Shown: positions 51,801 through 58,520, numbered from the stretch's first letter. The stretch is DNA of 64,000 nucleotides from Caulobacter sp. BP25 (GCF_002737755.1 NZ_PEGH01000018.1:682001-746000), one strand, 5' to 3'. Numbers and translations are program-made. Notes: a model not told the origin generated them from the sequence alone.

Positions 51801-52909
51801 AAGGCTGCTGCAGCCTTCGCATTCGCGGCCTGAAGTCGGGGAAGGGTAACCTTCCCGAACTCGTCCAAGCCTGCCTTCTTGAGCAAGACATTGAGGCCTG
51901 AGATCACGCCATTGATCATGGCCTCGATCCCGCCGATGGTCTTGTTCGCCGCCGCCGAGATGATCGCGCCAATGGCGTCCGGCAGGTTCGACCAGTTCTT
52001 GGTAATGGTCTGGTAGGCGGCGATGAAGAAGCCCACGGTGTTATCGTACCAGCCCGTCACGCCATCGACGATGAAATCCAGGGTCTTCGAGAACAGATCG
52101 CCCAGGAACCCCAGTCCCTCGCCGATCGGGCCGTTCATGATGTAGTCGCCTGTCACCTTGACGAGGGCGTTCCAGGTGTCGCCCCAGGTCGTGGCGTGTT
52201 TGGTGTTCTTGTCGATCTCACGTTCGAACAGGGCGAACGCGCCGACGGCGACCGCGCCGATGGCGGCGAATGGAGCGAAGGCCACTGCGGCTTCCCCGAA
52301 GCCCGCGAAAGCCGCCTTCAGGCCTCCGGCTTCCAGGGCCGCCCCTGCGAAGGTCTCCACCATGCCCACGCCCAGGTTGGTGAGGAGCGCCATGGGCTCT
52401 TGGCCGGATAGCAGCCCGGAAGCGAAGTCCTTCATTTGGGACCCGAACTTCTCGGCGTACTTGCCGCTGTCTTTCAGGCTGCCGCCATAGCGGGCGATCT
52501 CCGCTTCGCTTTCCTTGGCCGCCGTCCCCAGCTTGTTCAGCATGTCGGCGTACTGATCGCCGCCGGTCGCGCCCTTCTTTAGGGCCTCGTTCAGCGCCCT
52601 GGCGCTTTGGGCGAGCGCGTCCTGCGCGGCGGCCAGGGGATCGAGCGCGTCGGCGAGGTCGCTCAATCGGCGCTCATACTCTGCGGCCTGCGAGGAGGCC
52701 CGCCGTTGCGCGCGCGTGAGCTGCTGGATGCTCTCTTCGGCGCGCGCCGCCGCCGAGTCGATGGCGGCGAAGGATGATTTCGCCGAGCGGCCGACCTTGC
52801 CAAAGGCGGTGTCGGCGGTCTTGGCGGCCTTTGTCAGGCGCTCCAGTTGCTCGGCGGCGGTCTCGGCCGCGCGAGCCAGGCTGGCCGGGTTCGGCGTTTC
52901 TTGCGCCAT
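48893..52909 (-). CDS. tail tape measure protein
   Basis: 1338 residues from the ATG at 52909, which has GGAGG seven bases upstream. An upstream ATG at 52921 lacks this. The protein is long, Ala-rich and mostly helical: coiled coils at about 10-160 (ETAAEQLERLTKAAKTADTA), a hydrophobic block at about 197-228 (AFAPFAAIGAVAVGAFALF), a central region and a C-terminus with GGAFTNGVVTRPTAF and AVMGEAGPEAIMPL. The last pattern is seen in almost all siphophage tape measures. It sets tail length during assembly: at roughly 0.15 nm per residue a tail of about 200 nm is expected. The largest gene of the locus. Confidence 0.93.
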   Translation of the reverse strand: MAQETPNPASLARAAETAAEQLERLTKAAKTADTAFGKVGRSAKSSFAAIDSAAARAEESIQQLTRAQRRASSQAAEYERRLSDLADALDPLAAAQDALAQSARALNEALKKGATGGDQYADMLNKLGTAAKESEAEIARYGGSLKDSGKYAEKFGSQMKDFASGLLSGQEPMALLTNLGVGMVETFAGAALEAGGLKAAFAGFGEAAVAFAPFAAIGAVAVGAFALFEREIDKNTKHATTWGDTWNALVKVTGDYIMNGPIGEGLGFLGDLFSKTLDFIVDGVTGWYDNTVGFFIAAYQTITKNWSNLPDAIGAIISAAANKTIGGIEAMINGVISGLNVLLKKAGLDEFGKVTLPRLQAANAKAAAAFSADWEKASARAKKSREGFGAAVAAQADREWEKRQKSSGSNKDHSAAPQVNEVNVVGLGDNIIEFTRDLERQIAAMGRSEEAQMALAYATARLGATTDDQLERLDRAYASWKAQKQLLTEAAAVRKTIDAQQNVDLIPMPVVHLEEHKRALGEIVEAYGRAFQSAHAFFGGVAEGNVGGSISGLSGLLKEAGQLAGGGLGQFLGSASGVLAPIGGAVSAVTGVLGAIGQKSAEKAQAKLEALKGAVDVLRTENKTSSGSIAGALEEANSAWNQDLEYSSAMVASLRSIDNQIGNLASGLSRSIAAGNLLSPSGLGLGTTTSNGSALFGLANLFLGGSKTTTELLDQGLSFNAASYADILANGISGATYADLVTTKTKKFLGVAYSTKVSTSTVSGAIDGDLLSQIAGVIQALGDGVLSAASVFGVEAAKAAEAALGSAVVDLGKLSLKDLSATEIAEVLNATFDKVADQLAAAGVQGLEDLAAVGEGAFETLTRLAREYQVVDTALASLGMSFRSIGIESLSARDNLVQLFGGLDAFSSATSFFASSFLTEAEQLAPVIGAVNDNLAAFGLSAKSSREEFKKVVLGLDVSTAAGAEAYKTLLSIAPAFDKVATASEDAASVLAQAAEEAASLRATQQSDAEALVSNARAALVSAYEAEASAIEETINKWSSLEETLRDARNALDETAGAAASYAALRAQARTTAASAALGDADAAGNLPDQITAFLESSANSSTSQANYLRDVAWAKSALAAAEATAGRQKTLAEQQLEALTAQVSALTTINESVLSVANAIAGLQSALKVLDGTYGGALANPDREWGVNRDVNMLLARQTGYAGDFGSGGFQAWIEQQPESVKKVARDILAAQNQSYRIGFANGGAFTNGVVTRPTAFNTAVMGEAGPEAIMPLTNIGGRLGVRAANDPRLVTALERLVAVNERQAEDIADLKASNEKLQRQFATVTSGGQAMMTEAA

Positions 52910-52930
52910 GATGACCTCCACAAACGCGAA

Positions 52931-52950
52931 GGGCTCCCTCGCGGGAGCCC
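52931..52950 (-). other. hairpin between tail chaperone and tape measure genes
   Basis: GGGCTCCC-GCGA-GGGAGCCC, a perfect 8-base stem with a stable GNRA-type tetraloop, 22 bases before the tape measure ATG. It may act as an RNA processing or attenuation site that lowers tape measure expression relative to the tube. Confidence 0.5.
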
Positions 52951-53032
52951 TTGCTTCGGCAAAGTTGAAGGGCCTCGTCGAAGGGCGAGGCGTCTCGAAC
53001 AGGTTTTGGGTGATGGCTCCGCGCGCGGAGCC

Positions 53033-53799
53033 TTAAGTCTTCGTCGCCAAGGCGATCTCAAGCTGGAGGCTGTCGATCTGGAGGATCGCCCGCCGTTCCC
53101 AAAGCTCCAGCCGCACGCCCTCGTCGCGTTCCCAGGCCTGGATATCCAGACGCGAGAGGCGACAGGGGGCCATGGCGCCGGTTTGCCGGGTCCGCGCCAG
53201 GTCGCAGAACCAGTACCAGACATGGGCGGCGTGAGGTGACAGTGGCGGCGGGTTTTCCAGCCTCCAGCGCGCCTCGACGTCGCCCTGCCGCGCCAGGCTT
53301 TCCAGGTGTGTGCGAAGGGGTTCGCCGTCGTCCTGGCGAACCCCTAGCTCGAACTGTTCTCTCGCGAAGGCGATCAGGCCTTCGGCGAGGGTCGCGTAAA
53401 ATTTGCGATGTCGTTCGAGGCGCGCGTCACCTGCTCGGCGATCCGGTTGCTACGGCTCACCAGGCGGAAGGCCCCTTCGGGCGTGAAGGCCGTTCGCAGG
53501 TTCCAGCCGACGACGCGCGCCGCGGTCAAGCGGTGACCGAAGGCGATGTCGTCCTCGACCAGGGTGAACTCGGCCGCCTCGCCCTTGGTGACGGCCGCAG
53601 CCTGGGCCTGGCGCTTGCGGCGCTCGTTGACGAGGCGGTTCACCTCGCCTTGGACGCGTTCGGACTGCGCGCCCAGGACGTTGAGGACAAGGCCGTCCTC
53701 GGCGCCGTCCGCGTTCAGGACGGGCAGGGCGTAGGGCACGTCCGAGGCGGCGACGTCGTCATAGGCTTCCAGATCGCGGTCGATGGTGATCTTGGTCAT
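53033..53799 (-). CDS. tail assembly chaperone GT, probable -1 frameshift fusion
   Basis: The G frame reads GCA AAT TTT at 53406-53398, a textbook A_AAT_TTT slippery heptamer (53404-53398). A -1 slip there opens a frame of 121 codons to a TAA at 53033-53035, giving a protein of about 255 residues. The extension (YATLAEGLIAFAREQFELGV, HAAHVWYWFCDLARTRQTG, SRLDIQAWERDEGVRLELWE) has the conserved layout of gpT-like second halves of tail chaperones and good codon use, yet no ATG at its beginning. As in lambda, a minor GT product would bind the tape measure and recruit tube subunits. The frame is below normal ORF thresholds and would be missed by gene callers. Confidence 0.8.
53374..53799 (-). CDS. 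tail assembly chaperone G (main product)
   Basis: 141 residues: MTKITIDRDLEAYDDVAASD, then VPYALPVLNADGAEDG, VQGEVNRLVNERRKRQAQAA and IAFGHRLTAARVVGWNLRTA. This small acidic-to-mixed helical protein between tube and tape measure genes is the lambda gpG position. It ends SPKA just 21 bases after the slippery site, as is usual for such gene pairs. It probably coats the tape measure before tube polymerisation. Confidence 0.82.
   Translation of the reverse strand: MTKITIDRDLEAYDDVAASDVPYALPVLNADGAEDGLVLNVLGAQSERVQGEVNRLVNERRKRQAQAAAVTKGEAAEFTLVEDDIAFGHRLTAARVVGWNLRTAFTPEGAFRLVSRSNRIAEQVTRASNDIANFTRPSPKA
53398..53404 (-). promoter_or_regulatory. -1 ribosomal slippery site A_AAT_TTT
   Basis: On the minus strand the heptamer AAATTTT is in the correct phase with the G frame (GCA-AAT-TTT). 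It fits X_XXY_YYZ. The downstream sequence is GC-rich and could form a stimulatory structure. Confidence 0.7.
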
Positions 53800-53817
53800 G
53801 TGAGTGTCCCGAAAAGG

Positions 53818-53840
53818 ACGCCAGGGCGCGACCCTGGCGT
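53818..53840 (-). terminator. hairpin between tube and chaperone genes (partial terminator)
   Basis: ACGCCAGGG / CCCTGGCGT, a perfect 9-base stem, followed on the minus strand by CCTTTTCGG. An attenuating terminator here would keep tube mRNA in excess over downstream tail genes. Confidence 0.5.
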
Positions 53841-53904
53841 TGAGTTGGAGAGGGAGCGCCGCTGAAAGAGCCCGCGGCGGGGCGTCCGGCTGGGCCGGAT
53901 CTCG

Positions 53905-55119
53905 TTAGGCGGCCGAGTCCTGGATCGAGATGATCGTCTGGTCGGTGGCCAGGGCCGCGCCGCCGGCGCTGTTGATCTGCGCCGTGAACGCGTAGGTCCG
54001 GATGATGGCCTTCTCGCCGTCGTCAGGCGTGTCGCTGGTCAGCTTGATCATCGGCATGTTGACGACCATGAAGTCGGCGTTGGCCGTGTTGTCCTCGGCG
54101 ATCGTCAGAACCAGGGAGGTCGTCGACCGGCCATCCAGGATCGTTTGCAGCGTCACGCTGTCGAACTTGGCGGTGAAGCTGCCTGAGACAGCGATACGGC
54201 CGCGTTGGAGGTCATCGACCACATTGGCGCCGACCACGGCGTCGCTGTGGGCGGTGTTGCCGTTGATGGTGACCTGAGCGCCGGTGACGTTGGCGACTTG
54301 CACGCCGTTCACCAGGATAGCGCCGTTCACCGCCGTCAGCACATCGGTCAGGGTCTCGGCCGCCGGCGTTGTCAGCACTTGGGCGGCGCCCAGGGTGCGG
54401 GTGCGGCCGACGGTGTCGAGGCTGATCGTGGCGTTGCCCGTGGCCGGCAGGCTCAGAGCGACTTGGGCGATCTGTTGGTCGTTGTAGACTTCCGAACGAC
54501 CAAGGTCCGGATACCACTCCTCGAACGTATAGTAGTCGTTGGTGTGGCCGGTCGCGGGGACCAGCGCCTTCTTGCCGGTGATGGCGAAGGTGGCGGCCGT
54601 GACGGCGCTTTCGGCGAACATCGCCGAGCCGTTCAGTGGCTTGACGGTGAGGGCCAGGGCGGTGACGGCCAGCACCTGCAGGTTCTTCTGGCTGTTGAGC
54701 GCGTTGAAGGCGCCTGCGGTCAGGCGGCCCACGTCGCCGACCTTGACGCCGTCGGTCAGGAACGAGCCGGCCGAGCGGGTCAGGGTCCAGTTCTGGCCCG
54801 AAGCGGCGACGGTGATGGTCAGGCCGGTCAGGGCCGCGCCCGTCGCCATGTCCTTGCGCAGCAGCGAAGCCAGCAGCGTTCCATAGGTGCCAGGCGACAG
54901 CAGGCCGTCGATCTTGCCGGCCGGCTTGATCACCCCCAGGCCGACGCCGGTCGACTGTTGGTGAGATACGATCTCGTTGCTCTCGAAGGTGTCCAGCGGC
55001 GCCTGGAAGACGCTGGAGGTGCGGCGGACGATCTGGCCGCCGCCGCCGGTGGCGTTGGCGCCCAGGCCGGTTTGCTTCTTGTAGGCGGTCTTTTTGTTAA
55101 TACCCTGTGCAACGGGCAT
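53905..55119 (-). CDS. major tail tube protein
   Basis: 404 residues. Begins MPVAQGINKKTAYKKQTGLG, a basic N-terminus, then FESNEIVSHQQSTGVGLGVI and KIDGLLSPGTYGTLLASLL. These are the opening elements of siphophage tube proteins of the alphaproteobacterial type. The remainder is nearly all beta structure (LTITVAASGQNWTLTRSAG, FEEWYPDLGRSEVYNDQQIA, AVSGSFTAKFDSVTLQTILD). It is larger than most tube proteins (about 200-300), so extra surface loops or an Ig-like insertion are likely. Located between tail terminator and chaperone genes in the canonical order. Confidence 0.85.
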   Translation of the reverse strand: MPVAQGINKKTAYKKQTGLGANATGGGGQIVRRTSSVFQAPLDTFESNEIVSHQQSTGVGLGVIKPAGKIDGLLSPGTYGTLLASLLRKDMATGAALTGLTITVAASGQNWTLTRSAGSFLTDGVKVGDVGRLTAGAFNALNSQKNLQVLAVTALALTVKPLNGSAMFAESAVTAATFAITGKKALVPATGHTNDYYTFEEWYPDLGRSEVYNDQQIAQVALSLPATGNATISLDTVGRTRTLGAAQVLTTPAAETLTDVLTAVNGAILVNGVQVANVTGAQVTINGNTAHSDAVVGANVVDDLQRGRIAVSGSFTAKFDSVTLQTILDGRSTTSLVLTIAEDNTANADFMVVNMPMIKLTSDTPDDGEKAIIRTYAFTAQINSAGGAALATDQTIISIQDSAA

Positions 55120-55204
55120 GAGAGACTCCTAGGTTGGTGAAGGGGCATGCAGCGACGCCCGGCGCATGTCCGGGGGCGTCGAGGTCTGGCGGCCGAGGGG
55201 CCCG

Positions 55205-55612
55205 TCAGGAGGTGATCGAGGCGATGAACGGCACGCGGAGTTGCACCACGTAGTCGCCCTGGTCGTCGTTCACGCCGGGCAGGATCGCGGGCGTGCCGGC
55301 GATCGTGGTGGCGAAGCCGTTGGCGGTGAAGGTCGCGCCTCGAAAGAAGGTGGCCCGGATCAGATCCGCGCGCGCGGCCACGGCGCTGACGCCTTGACCG
55401 CCCGGATAGACCAGGTCGATGCGCATGTAGCCGCGCTCTTGGAAGCCGCGCCCATACTCGCTGTTCAGGGGCTTGGCGAAAGCCATGGCGACGCGCTGGT
55501 AGGGCGTATCGGCGGTTGGTGAGAAGGCCGCGTTTTCCCAGGCCGTGGCGAGCGGCGGCGTCATGGCGGCGACCGCAGTCTCGAGCGCTTCACGGATACT
55601 AACCGAGCTCAT
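55205..55612 (-). CDS. tail terminator-like protein (DUF4128)
   Basis: 135 residues from ATG 55612. MSSVSIREALETAVAAMTPP, then ENAAFSPTADTPYQRVAMAF, YMRIDLVYPGGQGVSAVAAR and TIAGTPAILPGVNDDQGDYV with a final VPFIASITS. This layout is that of the DUF4128 group of phage tail completion proteins, like lambda gpU, which cap the tube. The frame continues upstream to 55942 but without sensible sequence. This is the first tail gene of the operon: no head-tail connector or capsid gene lies in front of it. Confidence 0.8.
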   Translation of the reverse strand: MSSVSIREALETAVAAMTPPLATAWENAAFSPTADTPYQRVAMAFAKPLNSEYGRGFQERGYMRIDLVYPGGQGVSAVAARADLIRATFFRGATFTANGFATTIAGTPAILPGVNDDQGDYVVQLRVPFIASITS

Positions 55613-55867
55613 CGTTCGCGTGCTCCCTGGAGCGGCTTCCGATCCGGTCGCTAGAACCGGCCGGTGGAGGAGGTGATGGGGTTCGAAGGCTTGCGCCGGC
55701 CGAGGAGCCGGCGGCCCTGCGGGCGCGTCGGCGAGCCGCCTCAGGAGCGGCGCCGTCCGGTTGGATCCAGCCCGCCGACGCAGGCTCGCGGCCTCACGTC
55801 GGTGACGCCGGAGTTGGTCCCAAAAGCGGGAGATCAGGAGGGGGGGGCCTGAGCGGCGGCGGAAACG

Positions 55868-55902
55868 AAAAAGCCCCGCCGGAGATTTTCCGGGCGGGGC
55901 TG
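55868..55902 (-). terminator. terminator between regulator block and tail operon
   Basis: Minus strand AGCCCCGCCCGG-AAAATCT-CCGGCGGGGCT followed by TTTTCGTTT. It separates the regulators (55981-57687) from the tail genes, so the latter need their own promoter or antitermination. Confidence 0.8.
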
Positions 55903-55980
55903 TTTGTGTGGGCGCAGTGCCCTGTGTGGATATAAGAACCACAAAACAGGTTCCGTGTCAAGCGCTATGCTTTGGAATAC

Positions 55981-56979
55981 TTATTCTCGCCTGGCCGCCA
56001 GGGCGTTTCCCGGGCCTTCGCCAGGCGCGCGCAGCAGCCTCACGGCGATGTCCAGGGCCCGCGCGAGGGCGTCCCGGTTTCGCGCCAAGGCGCGGCCGCG
56101 CCCCCAGGCGGTGATGGCCGTTCCTTCCCCCGCCACCGATCGGAGGAGTTGCAGCGCCTTGGGATCGCCGATGCAGCCCAGGGCCACGGCGCGATCGACG
56201 CGGGCGACATAGTCCAGCAGTTTCGCGCGCCTCAATCGTTTCTCGACGAACGCGTCATTGTCGTGCCCCGTGCCGCCGCCGACATCGTCGAAGACCTGAG
56301 CTCTGAGGTCCCTGCCGCGCGCCTCATAGCCGGCGCGATAGGCCGTCGCTGCTCTCATATGCTGAACGGTCAGGTGTCCCAGCTTGTGCAGCCGATGCAA
56401 GCCGTCGCGGCTCTCGATCTCGACGGCGCCGCAAGAGGGCGTCTCGTTGACGTCCTCGCCCCTGGCCTTGGCCAGGGCCACGGTCTCGGCGATGCCGTCC
56501 GCGCGCGCGTTGAGCTCGATCCTCTGCTGAAGTCGCTCGGCTAGCCTGGCGATTTTGCCTTGGGCGATTTCCCGATTGCCCTTGGTGCGGGCGCGGGCGA
56601 GTTCCGCGGTCGCGGCGTCCAGTGATTTCTTCTCCGCGTCGGTGAGATGGCGAGGGTCGCCTGAGATCGGCGACGACCCGCGCGCCTCGGGCTCTCGACT
56701 CAGCGCCGCCAGAAGAGCGCTCTCCCATGGCTCTTGAGGGGCGAACGCGGCGGCCCTGTCCGCCGCCGTGATCCCCAGCTTTGTTTCAAGCGCGGCGACC
56801 ATGGCCTTGGCTTCGTTCTCGCAGCCCCGCCGATGAAGGCGCTCGGCGTCGCGGACAAGGTCCAGATCCTCCTCGGCCAGATGGTCGATGGGGCCCTTGG
56901 TGACGAGGGGCAGATCGCCTTCCACCCTGCCGTCGCGAAGCAGGGTCAGGACAGGTCGAACTTGGGTGTCGATGGTCAT
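55981..56979 (-). CDS. putative regulator with DUF6456-like C-terminal domain
   Basis: 332 residues from MTIDTQVRPVLTLLRDGRVE. The first half is charged and helical (LTDAEKKSLDAATAELARAR, IAQGKIARLAERLQQRIELN). The second half (LHRLHKLGHLTVQHMRAATA, AYRAGYEARGRDLRAQ, RAKLLDYVARVDRAV, LLRSVAGEGTAITAWGRG and LARALDIAVRLL) resembles the DUF6456 domain found in alphaproteobacterial phage and gene-transfer-agent regulators. A role as activator of the tail operon is plausible. The resemblance is by eye. A longer frame to 57174 adds no sensible residues. Confidence 0.55.
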   Translation of the reverse strand: MTIDTQVRPVLTLLRDGRVEGDLPLVTKGPIDHLAEEDLDLVRDAERLHRRGCENEAKAMVAALETKLGITAADRAAAFAPQEPWESALLAALSREPEARGSSPISGDPRHLTDAEKKSLDAATAELARARTKGNREIAQGKIARLAERLQQRIELNARADGIAETVALAKARGEDVNETPSCGAVEIESRDGLHRLHKLGHLTVQHMRAATAYRAGYEARGRDLRAQVFDDVGGGTGHDNDAFVEKRLRRAKLLDYVARVDRAVALGCIGDPKALQLLRSVAGEGTAITAWGRGRALARNRDALARALDIAVRLLRAPGEGPGNALAARRE

Positions 56980-57076
56980 GGAGTCGTTTCTCAAGAAGGG
57001 GGGAGGCCAGGCGCACGAGGGGGCGGGGTCTCGGCGCGTTTCGGCTCGAAATGAGGGGGCGATCGCCTTGGCGTCG

Positions 57077-57295
57077 TCACCGACGGCTTCTCCGGTCCAC
57101 GCCGAGCCGACAGCGTTTCTCCTCGTGCCGGCGCACCTGGCGCGCATGGAGCGCGGCGGCTTCGCCATGGCCATCCATCTCGGCCAGCATGTCGCCGGCC
57201 TTGATGACCAAGGTCCGTAGCACCGCGCGCTTTGGCCCCGCGCCGCAGGCTTGGTGGATGACCTGTTCAGCCAGGTCGTCGAGGAGGCCGCTCAT
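57077..57295 (-). CDS. small hypothetical protein of the early block
   Basis: 72 residues, MSGLLDDLAEQVIHQACGAG then VIKAGDMLAEMDGHGEAAAL and a basic C-terminus (RRHEEKRCRLGVDRRSRR). Helical, soluble. Its ATG overlaps the stop of the next gene (ATGA), showing coupled translation. Unknown function. Confidence 0.5.
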   Translation of the reverse strand: MSGLLDDLAEQVIHQACGAGPKRAVLRTLVIKAGDMLAEMDGHGEAAALHARQVRRHEEKRCRLGVDRRSRR

Positions 57296-57687
57296 TGGCG
57301 CCCCCGATCTGGCGACTGTCCCGTGCGGATGCGGCGATCTTCAGGATGCTCGCTGGGGAGCGGCGCGTCGTCCGCGAAGCCGTAGAGCGCGGCCCTGCGT
57401 CTGAGGGCCTCTAACCGAGCGGTCGAGCGCGCCTCACGGTCCGGCATGGGGCCATCATTGGGCATTCGCACGATCGCGCGAGGCAGGCGGCGATCGGCAT
57501 CGGTGCGACGAAACGAGATGCGCGGGGGCGCGGCGCGAGCGGCGGCGCGCTCTGCGATATCAATAACGATCAAGGTCGGCTCCCATGAGCAGGTGGCTGG
57601 GGGAAGGCGAGCCGCGCGAACGACACGACCGCGAAGGCGTTCAAGCGCCCAGCACGGGACCTGGATCGGTTGTTCGGGGCGAGACAT
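57292..57687 (-). CDS. small basic hypothetical protein, first gene after the repressor operators
   Basis: 131 residues. MSRPEQPIQVPCWALERLRG, then TLIVIDIAERAAARAAPPRI and an Arg/Pro-rich second half. The product is basic and partly disordered. It lies 11 bases from operator O1 and is therefore the first gene under direct control of the divergent repressor, like early regulators in phages. No family recognised, and the low-complexity half warns that this could be overpredicted. Confidence 0.5.
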   Translation of the reverse strand: MSRPEQPIQVPCWALERLRGRVVRAARLPPATCSWEPTLIVIDIAERAAARAAPPRISFRRTDADRRLPRAIVRMPNDGPMPDREARSTARLEALRRRAALYGFADDAPLPSEHPEDRRIRTGQSPDRGRQ

Positions 57688-57697
57688 GACAAATGGG

Positions 57698-57711
57698 TAC
57701 GAAAAATAGTA
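57698..57711. promoter_or_regulatory. operator O1, TACGAAAAATAGTA
   Basis: 14 bases, embedded in GGGTAC-N8-GTACCC. It differs from O3 in one base only. Next to the start of the minus-strand early gene. Confidence 0.7.
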
Positions 57712-57731
57712 CCCAATTACAAGTCAAAAGG

Positions 57732-57745
57732 TGCGAAATTTCGCA
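57732..57745. promoter_or_regulatory. operator O2, TGCGAAATTTCGCA
   Basis: A perfect 14-base palindrome fitting the same consensus as O1 and O3 (T-R-C-G-A-A-A-W-W-T-M-G-Y-A). Centre 34 bases from O1 and 16 from O3. Confidence 0.75.
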
Positions 57746-57747
57746 GC

Positions 57748-57761
57748 TACGAAAAATCGTA
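57748..57761. promoter_or_regulatory. operator O3, TACGAAAAATCGTA
   Basis: TACGA-AAAA-TCGTA, 10 bases before the repressor ATG. It would let the repressor control its own gene. Confidence 0.75.
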
Positions 57762-57770
57762 CGAGTCGAC

Positions 57771-58451
57771 ATGATGAACGGCATGGAAAAGGTACCCAGC
57801 CGCCGCGCCCAGGCCTTCATGCGATGGATGGAAGCGAATGGTCTGAAGACCAAGCGCGTCGCGATAACGTCGGGCGTTCCCCAGTCGACCCTCGCCTCGT
57901 TCGTTCAAGGGGTCAGTCAAAGCCTCAAGGGCGAGACGGAGGAGAAGATCGCCACGGCCTACGAGACGACCGTGGACGCCATCTTCGCCGGCGCGATCAA
58001 CAGCCAGTCCAAGCGCCAGGCTCCGCTTGTCCGTATCATTGGCCGCGTCGGGGCCGATGCGAGCGGAGAGGTGATCTTATCCACAGGTCACGAAACCTGG
58101 GATCAAGCGCCGCCTGCGTTTGGGACTACGTCCAAATCTGTCGCACTGGAGGTGCGTGGTCACTCCATGCACACCTTCGCTGAAGACGGCGCCCTTATCT
58201 ATTTCGAGGAACAGAAGACCGCACCGGATGTCGACATGCTGGGATATCCCTGCGTGGTCGAAACCGAGGATGGCCGGGTCCTGGTCAAGCGGTTGCTCCG
58301 GGGCTCCGCACCAGGCTTGTATGACCTCGAAAGCATCGTCGGCCCGACCATCCGAGACGTCCGGCTTAGCTGGGCCGCCGAAATCCTCGCCGTCGTTCCG
58401 CCTCGCCAGGCCAGGCGGATTATCGTCAGGGCCGAGGATCACGCCGCCTAG
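57771..58451 (+). CDS. LexA-like phage repressor (HTH plus S24 peptidase domain)
   Basis: 226 residues from ATG 57771 (57774 and 57783 are alternatives). An earlier frame start would run through the operators and is rejected. HTH at about 22-50 (NGLKTKRVAITSGVPQSTLA), then the S24 domain with the catalytic Ser132 in EVRGHSMHTF and Lys173 in RVLVKRLLRG. These are the dyad used for RecA-stimulated self-cleavage, so DNA damage should induce the locus. The hinge reads VGADASGEV: the usual Ala-Gly or Cys-Gly scissile bond is Ser98-Gly99 here, so cleavage may be weak. It diverges from the tail genes. Confidence 0.9.
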   Translation: MMNGMEKVPSRRAQAFMRWMEANGLKTKRVAITSGVPQSTLASFVQGVSQSLKGETEEKIATAYETTVDAIFAGAINSQSKRQAPLVRIIGRVGADASGEVILSTGHETWDQAPPAFGTTSKSVALEVRGHSMHTFAEDGALIYFEEQKTAPDVDMLGYPCVVETEDGRVLVKRLLRGSAPGLYDLESIVGPTIRDVRLSWAAEILAVVPPRQARRIIVRAEDHAA

Positions 58452-58520
58452 GCGGCGTGGCCGTGCGTATTTCGATCAAGTCTGGCGTGGCGTGAAGTTT
58501 CGCATCTCTTGGCGCGAAGG

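Larger units (their letters stand above)
43704..58451. mobile_element. phage-derived tail, lysis and repressor locus (tailocin candidate)
   Basis: Fifteen minus-strand genes plus one divergent repressor form a closed set: regulators, tail terminator, tail tube, frameshifted tail chaperone, tape measure, tip and fibre-like proteins, two membrane proteins, lysozyme, lipoprotein. Genes abut or overlap by a few bases throughout. No integrase, replication, terminase, portal, protease or capsid gene exists in the window, and no direct-repeat attachment sites were found at the edges. Tail-plus-lysis-plus-repressor is the hallmark of F-type phage-tail bacteriocins. A prophage that lost its head module is the alternative. 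The intact frames and the conserved order argue for selection. Confidence 0.7.

Noticed and set aside
52834..53223. 129-codon minus-strand frame starting MSGTGSATWRGPG
   Set aside because: Shadow of the GT extension frame, which has the coherent tail chaperone sequence; this one is low-complexity.
55613..55942. N-terminal extension of the tail terminator gene or a connector gene remnant
   Set aside because: The upstream frame is Arg/Pro-rich, runs through a terminator at 55868-55902 and shows no connector-like sequence in any frame.
43704..58451. Complete prophage
   Set aside because: No integrase, excisionase, replication, terminase, portal or capsid gene and no attachment repeats were found.
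43704..58451. RcGTA-type gene transfer agent cluster
   Set aside because: The long tape measure, G/GT frameshift, FCCH-like tip protein and missing head genes do not fit; the DUF2460, DUF2163 and NlpC/P60 tail genes of such agents are absent.
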